Part shown: one piece after another, positions 54,381-64,000 of the stretch
Layout of the letters: every line of letters begins with the position of its first letter
How positions within the stretch are numbered: the stretch's first letter is position 1
NCBI GenBank assembly: GCA_963755755.1
Contig: CAVWLJ010000002.1
Location: forward strand, 62,001-126,000
DNA: 64,000 nt
Direction: 5' to 3'
Origin: DATKNA01 sp963755755
Lineage (GTDB): Bacteria > Actinomycetota > Actinomycetes > Actinomycetales > Kineosporiaceae
Translations under genes and position numbers: made by a program
The notes under the pieces: model-generated
Database searches by the model: none
Seen by the model: the letters and a program-made list of their open reading frames with translations, nothing else
What the model was told of the DNA's origin: nothing

Positions 54381-55956
54381 ATGGTCCTCGTCGACGCCGC
54401 TCCGGCGCGCCCCGCCCCGGCCGCCACCGCACCGGTGGCCGGTGTCGGAGCCGTCGCCGCCGCCGTCTCGCTGGCGTGGTCCTGGCAGCCCTCGCTGTGG
54501 ACGGACGAGGCCGCGACCATCAGTGCAGCCGCGCGTCCCCTGCCCGAGCTCTGGCGGATGCTCGGCACCGTCGACGCCGTGCACGGCCTCTACTACCTCG
54601 GCATGCACGTCTGGCTGGCCGTGGCCGGGCAGTCCGCCCTGGCGCTGCGCCTGCCCAGCGCCGTGGCCGTCGGGTTCACCGCCGCCGCCCTCGTCGTGCT
54701 GGTCCGACGCCTCGGTGGGAGCGAGCGGCTCGCGGTCACGAGCGGCCTGGTGTGCGCCGCCCTGCCGCGCATGACCTGGTCGGGTGCCGAGGGGCGGTCC
54801 TTCGCGCTCACCGCACTCCTCGCCGTGCTGCTGACTCTCGTCGTCGCGCCGGCGGCGGCGGGTCCCCTTCCGGGCGCCCGGTGGGCGGGGTACGCCGTTG
54901 CTGGGCGGCCTGGCGGTGGCCGTCGACGTCTACCTGGCGCTCCTGCTGCTCGCGCATGCCGTGACGCTCGCCCGGTGGGGAGGCCGCGCCACGCTCCTGC
55001 GCTTCCTGGCCGCGGCGGGGGGCGCGCTCGCGCTGGCGGCGCCCGTGGTCGTGGTCGCGAGCAGGCAGACGGGTCAACTGGGTGAACAACGCCTCGGGCC
55101 GCTGGGACTGGTGCGCGCAGTGCTGGTCAACCAGGTGTTCCTCGGGGACACGCCGACCCCCGGAACGGCGCCCCGGACCGGGCTGACCCTGCACGGTGCG
55201 GGCGACCTGTGGCAAGTGTGCGCGATCCTGCTGGCGGTGGCAGGGCTGGGGCTGGCGCTGCTCGGCGTGCGCGCCGCGCGCCGAGCCGGCGGCCCGCCCT
55301 GGGTCGTCGCCCGGTGGGCCCTGCCGTGGGCGCTGGTCCCGCCGGCCGTGGTCGTGGCCGCGACCCTGGCCGGTGCGTCCCTGTACAACCCGCGGTACTT
55401 CACCTTCGGGGTACCCGCCGTCGCGGTCCTGGTGGCGCTGGGGCTCGGCGTGCTGCGGCCCGATCGAGCCGTCGCTGCATCGGTCGCCCTCGTCCTGGTC
55501 GTCGCCCCGGTGTACGTCTCCCAGCGCGGGGCCACCGCGAAGAGCGGAACCGACTGGGCGCAGGTGGCGCAGGAGGTCGGCAGCGGCCGGACGGCGGGGG
55601 ACGGGGTGTACTTCGCCCCCGTCCTCCACCAGGCCCAGCCCACGAGGCCGCCCGGCCCGGGCATGGGTACCACCCTGCGGCAGATCGCCGTCGCCTATCC
55701 GGAGGCGTTCGCGGGCCTGCGGGACGTGACCCGGCTCCGCACCGCGGTGGACGCCGGCAACCTCACCGGCATGTCCGCGCCCCTGCTCGCCAGCGGCGGC
55801 CGGCTCGACGGGCTGACCCGGCTCTGGCTCGTCCGGGACGAGGACTATCCCGCGCCGCAGGCGGCCACGGAGGACGCCTTCCTCGCGGCCGCCGGCTTCC
55901 GGCCCGTCAGCCACTGGGCGGGGCCGACCACCGGCGTCACCCTGCTGCGGCGGTGA
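54381..55956 (+). CDS. GT39-like membrane glycosyltransferase (one frame break)
   Basis: About 524 residues with many transmembrane helices and a C-terminal extracytoplasmic region. The first loop has SLWTDEAATISAA, the Asp-Glu motif of GT-C (GT39/PMT and arabinosyl/mannosyl) transferases that use polyprenyl-phosphate sugars. The frame changes near 54897 (extra base), before LGGLAVAVDVYLAL. It starts 164 bases from the divergent ligase gene. The transferred sugar and acceptor are unknown; similar proteins add mannose to lipoglycans or proteins. Confidence 0.8.
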
Positions 55957-55984
55957 GCCGAGCGCGGCCGCGGCGCGGCTCGGC
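55957..55984. terminator. Possible hairpin terminator between convergent genes
   Basis: GCCGAGC at 55957-55963 pairs with GCTCGGC at 55978-55984 around a GC-rich 14-base loop. It lies right after the GT39-like stop and before the end of the CDP-alcohol transferase gene. Shorter than the other terminators here. Confidence 0.4.
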
Positions 55985-55990
55985 CCGTGC

Positions 55991-56767
55991 TCACGGGGAC
56001 GGGAAGCGTGAGACCTCGCGGAACCACTTCGGCAGCGCCGCGAGCAGGAAGAGAGCGGTGCCCGCGAACAGCAGCGTGTAGACGGTGATGAATCCGGGTT
56101 GCCACGCGAGCAGGACGAAGGTGAGCAGCAGCAGGCCGTAGTCCGTCGGCAGCACGAGGAGGGATCGCAGCAGACCGGGGCCGGTGGCCCCCGCCGCGGG
56201 GGCGACGGCCGGGTGTGCGCGCCGCATCTGGTCGGTGATCCAGGTGGCGAAGAAGTGCACGGCTGCGACCAGCGTGTACCCGATCGGCACGAGCAGGGCG
56301 GGGCCGCGCAGCTCGTAGAACCGGTACCAGGCGACGAGCACGGCCAGGTGCAGGGCCGAGGTCTTGACCGCGTCCAGCACGTGGTCCAGCCACTCCCCGG
56401 CCGGCCGGCCGCCGCCGCGCAGCCGGGCCAGCTGTCCGTCGGCGGAGTCGAACGCGTAACCCACGGCGAGCAGCAGCGAGACCGCCACCCCGGTGAGCGG
56501 TGCCGGCCGGACGAGGGCGACGAGGGCGATCCCGGTCGCGGTGAACGCCGCACTGATCAGGCTGACCTGGTCGGGCGTGAGGGAGAGCCGGTAGGCGGCC
56601 GCGGCGAGGAACCGGCCCAGCCGGCGGTTGACGAACCGGGAGTACGCCGGGGAGCCCTTGGCCGGAGGCTTCTGGGCGGAGCGGAGCCGTCGCCAGGTCG
56701 CGACCAGCGGTTCCGTCGGCTGGGATCCCGGCAGAGCGGCCGCGTCCGAGACGCCTTCCTGAAGCAT
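55991..56767 (-). CDS. CDP-alcohol phosphatidyltransferase
   Basis: 258 residues with about six helices. The class motif DSADGQLARLRGGGRPAGEW followed by LDHVLDAVK matches D-x2-D-G-x2-A-R-x8-G-x3-D-x3-D. These enzymes move a phospho-alcohol head group from CDP-alcohol to a lipid or polyol acceptor, for example phosphatidylinositol-like lipids or polymer anchors. Residues 1-~60 are a cytoplasmic extension. The acceptor is unknown. It faces the GT39-like gene. Confidence 0.88.
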   Translation of the reverse strand: MLQEGVSDAAALPGSQPTEPLVATWRRLRSAQKPPAKGSPAYSRFVNRRLGRFLAAAAYRLSLTPDQVSLISAAFTATGIALVALVRPAPLTGVAVSLLLAVGYAFDSADGQLARLRGGGRPAGEWLDHVLDAVKTSALHLAVLVAWYRFYELRGPALLVPIGYTLVAAVHFFATWITDQMRRAHPAVAPAAGATGPGLLRSLLVLPTDYGLLLLTFVLLAWQPGFITVYTLLFAGTALFLLAALPKWFREVSRFPSP

Positions 56768-56958
56768 GCGCCGACGGTAGCAACGTCAGTCACCGGGTCG
56801 TTCCGCTTCGCGACCGGCGTCACTCTCGCGACGCAGCGGCCCGGAATGCTCGGGCGTCGGCCCCGGGCGGAGGAGGCGTCCGGTACCGTCGACCGCGCCC
56901 TGGAGGGGCGACGACCGATCCGGGGTGCTGACCCCGGGCGAGGAAAGGAGGCGCCGCC

Positions 56959-57608
56959 TTGAGGCGCGCACGCGTAGCGCTACTGATGGTGACCTCCTGC
57001 TGCGTCCTCGTGGCGGGATGCAGCTCCGGCGGGACGAGCAGCGCGGGTGGTGCCTCGCCGTCCTCGCCCTCGGTCACCCCGACCGCGTCGTCCCCCGCGG
57101 GCACGCCGTCGGCGACCGGCAGCCCCCGCTCCACCTCCTCGCGTCCTCGACGTCCTCGACGTCCAAGAGCTCGGGTGCTCCCGCCAAGGAGACGGCCAAG
57201 CCGTCCGTCGCCGTCTCCACCGCCCCTCCGGTGCCCGCGGGGCGAGCGGCGCAGCTGCGCACCGGGGTACTCGTGACCGCGTCCGCCCCGCAGCCCGTGT
57301 CGGTGACCGGGCACGGGCCGGGGGAGGTCTCGGGCCCGGGCGTCGTCGTGAAGGTGCGCGTGCAGAACTCCGGCTCGGGTGCCTTCGACCTCGACGGCAT
57401 CGCCGTCAACGCCTCCTACGGCAGCGGCGCGGGCACGCCGGCCGCCCCCTCGGACTCCTCTCCCGCGAAACCGCTGCACGGTTCCCTCAAGGGCGGGGCA
57501 TCGGCGTCGGGCACGTACGTGTTCCTCGTGCCGGCCTCCGCCCGCTCCCACGTGCGTGTCGACGTCTCGTCCAGCAGCGCCGCCCGCATCCTCGTCTTCC
57601 GCTCCTGA
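56959..57608 (+). CDS. Ser/Thr-rich lipoprotein (one frame break)
   Basis: About 215 residues. It starts at TTG 56959, seven bases after AAAGGAGG. The signal peptide ends in the lipobox VAGCSS. A long Ser/Thr/Pro-rich linker follows, with one apparent missing base in 57130-57160, then a folded domain of ~105 residues (PVSVTGHGPGEVSGPGVVVK, VQNSGSGAFDLDGIAVNASY, SGTYVFLVPASARSHV) that looks like the immunoglobulin-type fold of DUF4352/CARDB-type lipoproteins. Function unknown; probably anchored on the cell surface. Confidence 0.72.
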
Positions 57609-57804
57609 CGCCGGTCACCCTGCGTCGAGCTTCCCGGCGTCCGTGGGCGTTTCGCCCGGCTTCGCCGGCTCGCGTTACGCCGAAGGGTGACGAGTGAGCT
57701 TCGTTTTCCCAGGAGTGCCTGACGCGCGCGTGACCGCCCTGCCTACTGTGCGGTGACGTGACGCACGGGGTGGCGTCGAATCCTCCAGGCCTTCCAGCGG
57801 GAGC
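57609..57804. promoter_or_regulatory. Intergenic region before the LamG/PKD gene
   Basis: About 195 bases. It contains repeated CGGCTTCGCCGG-type dyads (57657-57670), which may end the lipoprotein transcript, and an AT-richer stretch at 57690-57715 (GAGCTTCGTTTTCCC). I cannot identify a clear promoter. No gene is apparent. Confidence 0.3.
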
Positions 57805-60800
57805 ATGATGCTGACGCACGTAAAGAACCTGCGCCGCCGAGTTGCGGGCAGTTTGGTCGCCACGGTCACGCTGGCACTCGCGGTGCCATTGCTGCAGTCC
57901 GGTCCCGCGCTCGCGGACACCGCCCCGGTTCCACCCGTCACGCAGACGACCGTGAGCGCCGACGCCCTCCCGACCGTCCAGATGGACGGGGTGGCCTGGG
58001 CGCAGGTCGTCGTGGGCAACCGGGTGTACGTCACGGGGAAGTTCAGCCAGGCCCGCCCCGCCGGATCGGCGGCCGGGACCAACCAGACGGCACGCTCGAA
58101 CATCCTCGCCTACGACCTCACGACGGGGGCGCTCATCAGCTCCTGGGCCCCGTCGCTCAACGCCCAGGGCCTGGCCATCGCCGCGTCGGCCGACGGCACG
58201 CGCATCTACGTGGCGGGTGACTTCACCTCGGTCAGCGGCGTCGCCCGCAGCCGGATCGTCGCGCTCGACGCCACCACCGGGGCTGTCCTCACCGGCTTCA
58301 ACGCCTCGGTGAACAGCCAGGCGCGGGCCCTGGCGGTGGTGGGCAGCACCGTGTACGCGGGCGGGGGCTTCACGACGGCCGGCGGCCAGCCCCGTCAGCG
58401 GCTCGCCGCCTTCAACGGCACCACGGGTGCCGTCCTGGCCTGGGCACCGACGGTGGACCAGGCCGTGATGGCGCTGACCGCCGTGCCCGCCGCCAACGAG
58501 GTCATCGCCGGGCGGCCGGTTCATCACGATGAACGGCGCCTCCACGATCGGCATGGGGGCCATCGACGCCACCACGGGCGCGAGCCTGCCGTGGGCGGTC
58601 AACCAGGTCGTCAAGGACTACGGCGCCGACGCGGCCATCTACTCCTTGGCGAACGACGGCAGCCAGGTGTACGCGACCGGCTACGGCTACCTCATCCACA
58701 ACGACCCGACGACCAACGCCAACCTCGAGAACGTGGTCGCCGCCACGGCCAACGGCGGCAACCTGGTCTGGGTCAGCGGTTGCCGCGGGGACACCTACAG
58801 CGTCGGCTCCTTCGCGGGGGCCGTCTACAACGTCGGTCACGCCCACGACTGCAGCGCTGTCGGCGGGTGGCCGCAGACCAACCCGTGGACCTACCAGCGG
58901 GCGCTGGCCTACGCCGCGGCGCCGCCGGCCGACGGTCGCCTCAACAACGGCGGCTCCTTCTCCGGCCGGCCCGCTCCCGAGCTCCTCCAGTGGTACCCGA
59001 CGTTCGCCGCCGGAACGGCGACGGGCCAGGGCCAGGCGCGCGTGGAGCGTCAGCGGCAACGACAGCTACGTCGTCCTCGGCGGCGAGTTCCCGAGCGTGA
59101 ACGGAACGGCGCAGCAGGGGCTCGTGCGCTTCGCCGTGAAGTCGCTCGCGACGAACAAGCAGGGCCCGCAGGGCTCCACCGAGCTCAAGCCGACGACGAC
59201 GGGACTGGCGCCGGGCACCGTCCGCGTCGCGTGGCAGGCGGCCTGGGACCGCGACAACCGCCAGCTCACCTACGAGGTGCTCCGGGGCGCCACGACCGCG
59301 ACCTCGACCGTGATCGCGACCCGCACCCAGGACTCCTCCTTCTGGAACCGCCCGCCGATGGCCTTCACGGACCGGACGGCGGCCCCGGGCTCGTCCCAGA
59401 CCTACCGGGTGCGGGTCAAGGACGCGCTGGGCAACACGGTCGTGAGCTCGGCGACGGCGGTGACCGTCCCGACCGGCACCGCGTCGACCAGCGCCTACGC
59501 GGATGCGGTCACGACGGACGCACCGGCGGACTACTGGCGACTCGGCGAGAGCGACGGGACCGTGGGCTACGACTGGGCCTCGGGGAACGACCTGACGCTG
59601 GCCTCCGACACGCAGCACGGTGTGGCCGGCGCGATCGTCGGGGACGCCGACGCCGCGAGCGGGTTCAGCGGGTCGGCGACCGTGCCCGCCGTCTCGGCGA
59701 TCAGCCAGCCCGGTCCGCAGACCTTCTCGGTCGAGGCCTGGTTCCGGACGACGTCGACGTCCGGGGGGAAGATCGTCGGCTTCGGCGACAGCGCCACCGG
59801 CAACAGCAACAACTACGACCGGCAGCTGTACCTGACCAACGACGGCAAGCTGGTCTTCGGCGTGTACTCCGGCGGGGTCCAGACGGTGTCCGGCTCGCGC
59901 AGCTACAACGACGGCGCCTGGCACCAGGCCGTCGCCACCCTCGGCGCGAGCGGCGAGACGCTCTACGTCGACGGCAAGAAGGTGGGTACCCGGGCCGACG
60001 TCACCGCTGCCCAGCCCTTCAGCGGGTACTGGCGCTGGGCGGCGACAACCTCAACGGCTGGCCGAGCCAGCCGGCGAGCAGCGCGCTCAGCGGTGCCATC
60101 GACGAGGTCTCGGTGTACCCGACGGTGCTGTCGGCGTCCCGGGTCGCGGCCCACTACGGTGCCGCCGGGTACTCGGCGGTCGTGCCCCAGCGCCCGGCCG
60201 ACGCGTACGGCGGGGCGGTCTGGGACGCGAGCCCGAGCCTGTTCCTCCGGCTCGACGAGACCAGCGGCAGCACGGCGGTCGACACCATGACGGCCGACAC
60301 CGGTGCGACCTACACCGGCGCCACGCTCGGCCAGTCGCCGTCCCCGGCCGCCCCGGCGGGCAAGGCGGTCACCCTGGGCGCCGGCGGCACCGTCGTCGCC
60401 AGCAGCCAGACGACCAATCCGCAGGTCTTCTCGCTCGAGGCCTGGTTCAGGACCACGACGACGACCGGCGGACGGATCATCGGGTTCGGCGACGCGAAGA
60501 GCGGCCCGAGCAGCAACTACGACCGCCACCTCTACATGCTCGACGGCGGGCAGTTGCGGTACGGCATCTGGACCGGCCAGGCGTCCACGATCGACTCGCC
60601 GGCCGCCTACAACGACGGCTCCTGGCACCACGTCGTGGTCACGCAGGGTTCCGGCGGCCAGCAGATGTTCGTGGACGGCGCCCTGGTGGCCTCCGGAACC
60701 GCGACGACGCCCCAGGCCTACACCGGCTACTGGCGTCTGGGCAGCGACAACACCTGGGGCGGCGCGTCGACGAACGACTTCGCCGGCTCGCTGGACGAGG

Positions 60801-62020
60801 TCGCGGTCTACCCGGCGGTCCTCTCCGCCTCGACCGTCCAGGCGCACTACCACCTGGGCGTTCCGGCGGCGAACAAGCCGCCGACGGCGTCGTTCACGGC
60901 GACGCCGACGGATCTGGCGGTGGCGTTCGACGCGTCGGCGTCCGCCGACGTGGACGGGACCGTGGCGTCGTATGCGTGGGACTTCGGTGACTCCTCGTCG
61001 GGGAGCGGGGTCAAGCCGAGCCACACGTACGGGTCCGCGGGCACGTACACGGTGAAGCTGACGGTGACCGACGACAAGGGTGCGACGGACACGCCACGAA
61101 GTCGGTGACGGTGACGGCTCCGCCGGCGAACAAGCCGCCGACGGCGTCGTTCACGGCGACGCCGACGGATCTGGCGGTGGCGTTCGACGCGTCGGCGTCC
61201 GCCGACGCGGACGGGACCGTGGCGTCGTATGCGTGGGACTTCGGTGACTCCTCGCCGGGGAGCGGGGTCAAGCCGAGCCACACGTACGGGTCCGCGGGCA
61301 CGTACACGGTGAAGCTGACGGTGACCGACGACAAGGGCGCGACGGACACCGCGACGAAGTCGGTGACGGTGACCGCCCCGGCGGCCCTCGCCGCGGACTC
61401 GTTCGGACGCACGGTCGCGAGCGGGTGGGGCGCCGCGGACACCGGCGGCACCTGGACGGTCGCCGGTGGCGCGACCAACTTCGCCGTCGGCTCGCGGCGT
61501 GGGCACCGTCAAGATCGCCACGAGCGCCGGCCCCTCGGCCGTCCTCGGCGCGGTCTCGTCGAGCTCGACCGACCTCGTGGTGACCATGTCGTCCGACAAG
61601 GTCGGCACCGGCAACGGCGTCTACCTGTACGCGGTCGGGCGGCGCACCTCCGGGGGCGACTACCGGGGCCGGGTCCGGCTGACGTCCAGCGGCGGGGTGG
61701 CGATCGCCGTGTCCCGTGTCGTCAGCGGGACCGAGACCATGCTCGGCAGCGAACTGGTCCTGCCCGGCGTGACCTACGCGGCCGGGACGAAGCTGACCCT
61801 CCGCCTCCAGGTCCAGGGCACCGGCACCACGACGCTGCGGCTGAAGGTCTGGCCGACGTCCGGTTCGGAGCCCGCGGACTGGCAGGTGGTCAAGACCGAC
61901 ACGACCGCGGGTCTGCAGACGGCGGGATCCGTCGGTCTGGTGACCTATCTGTCGGGCAGCGCGACCAACGGCCCGGTCGTCGCGAGCTTCGACGACCTCG
62001 CGGTGACCAGCGCGGGCTGA
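57805..62020 (+). CDS. Large secreted protein: beta-propeller-like, FnIII, two LamG, two PKD, C-terminal module (five frame breaks)
   Basis: About 1404 residues. Signal peptide ends GPALA (~37). Residues ~40-430 form repeats such as GTRIYVAGDFTSVSGVARSR and VYAGGGFTTAGGQPRQRLAA, like DUF5122/delta-60 propellers. A fibronectin-III-like domain lies at ~442-557, two LamG/concanavalin-like domains at ~565-785 and ~795-1018 (EAWFRTT, YNDGAWHQAV / YNDGSWHHVVV), two near-identical PKD domains at ~1022-1192, and a C-terminal module shared with the beta-helix protein. Frame changes at ~58512, ~59039, ~60035, ~61093 and ~61496. It is likely a surface adhesin or glycan-binding protein; no enzyme domain is visible. 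Confidence 0.82.
60872..61380 (+). repeat. Direct tandem duplication of a 258-bp PKD unit
   Basis: The unit beginning AACAAGCCGCCGACGGCG occurs at 60872 and again at 61129, and the two copies are almost identical at DNA level, even at silent positions. Observed spacing is 257 bases because the first copy lacks one base near 61093. High identity means a recent duplication or gene conversion. Confidence 0.93.
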
Positions 62021-62031
62021 CCCGCCCCGGC

Positions 62032-62077
62032 GCGCGTGCCCGCCCTGCCCCGGCTGCCGGGGAGGGCGGGCACGCGC
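62032..62077 (+). terminator. Rho-independent-type hairpin after the LamG/PKD gene
   Basis: GCGCGTGCCCGCCC (62032-62045) pairs with GGGCGGGCACGCGC (62064-62077); an inner stem CCCCGG/CCGGGG extends it after one bulged base. Total more than 19 base pairs, 12 bases after the stop. Confidence 0.85.
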
Positions 62078-62146
62078 ATTGCCGGCTGCCTCGCCGGTGG
62101 GAGGCTGGGCACCAGTCGTGTGCCGAACCGCCGAGAGGACGTGCTC

Positions 62147-64000
<1,854 letters not shown>

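Overview
The window is very GC-rich DNA with strong third-position GC bias, tightly overlapping genes and many GTG starts. It encodes mycothiol S-conjugate amidase (Mca), a DUF4307 protein, SAM-IV riboswitches and a DUF222/HNH protein. Together these point to a mycothiol-producing actinobacterium, probably a chromosomal segment. I cannot fix the genus. No tRNA, rRNA, CRISPR array, insertion sequence or prophage is visible.

Layout. (1) 1-6.5 kb: end of a YczE-like membrane protein, then hypF, metB, a GlmL/MutL-type ATPase and ilvA, all on +. (2) 6.6-13.2 kb: a DrrAB-type ABC exporter, a bidirectional terminator, the conserved actinobacterial block greA / DUF4307 / mca / small membrane protein, an RsbW-like protein behind a sigma-B-like promoter, and an aldehyde dehydrogenase. 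(3) 13.4-23.8 kb: ten co-directional genes, each overlapping the next by 1-4 bases, forming a heptose-glycan operon. It has a carbamoyltransferase, a GT2-GmhB fusion, two GT9 heptosyltransferases, two GT4 enzymes, GmhA, HldE, an SDR and a proline-rich peptide. FtsH and a ribokinase follow. (4) 26.8-32.7 kb: a small secreted protein with a SipW-type signal peptidase fused to a DUF5305-like region, a divergent MerR/MFS pair, and a DUF222-HNH protein. (5) 32.7-43.6 kb: two divergent sulfur-assimilation operons (siroheme, sulfate activation, APS and sulfite reduction; sulfate ABC uptake). Each has its own SAM-IV riboswitch and a short leader peptide. (6) 43.7-62 kb: an exopolysaccharide and cell-surface region with a GT4, CapK-like ligase, flippase, chain-length protein with a degenerate tyrosine-kinase domain, O-antigen-ligase-like protein, GT39-like transferase and CDP-alcohol transferase. 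It also holds a beta-helix protein and a ~1400-residue LamG/PKD protein. (7) 62.1-64 kb: a thioredoxin-fold DUF255 protein that runs off the end.

How the genes fit together. The sulfur block is a complete sulfate-to-sulfide route with its siroheme cofactor, under two layers of apparent RNA control. The heptose operon can make ADP-activated heptose (GmhA, HldE kinase, GmhB, HldE nucleotidyltransferase) and transfer it. This is notable in an organism presumed to lack lipopolysaccharide. The 43.7-62 kb region looks like assembly, export and anchoring of a second surface polymer.

Quality caveat. About 30 single-base frame breaks split genes that otherwise read cleanly on both sides, often in G or C runs and including core enzymes. 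I treat most as sequencing or assembly errors and report such genes as one CDS with approximate break positions, so protein lengths for those genes are estimates.
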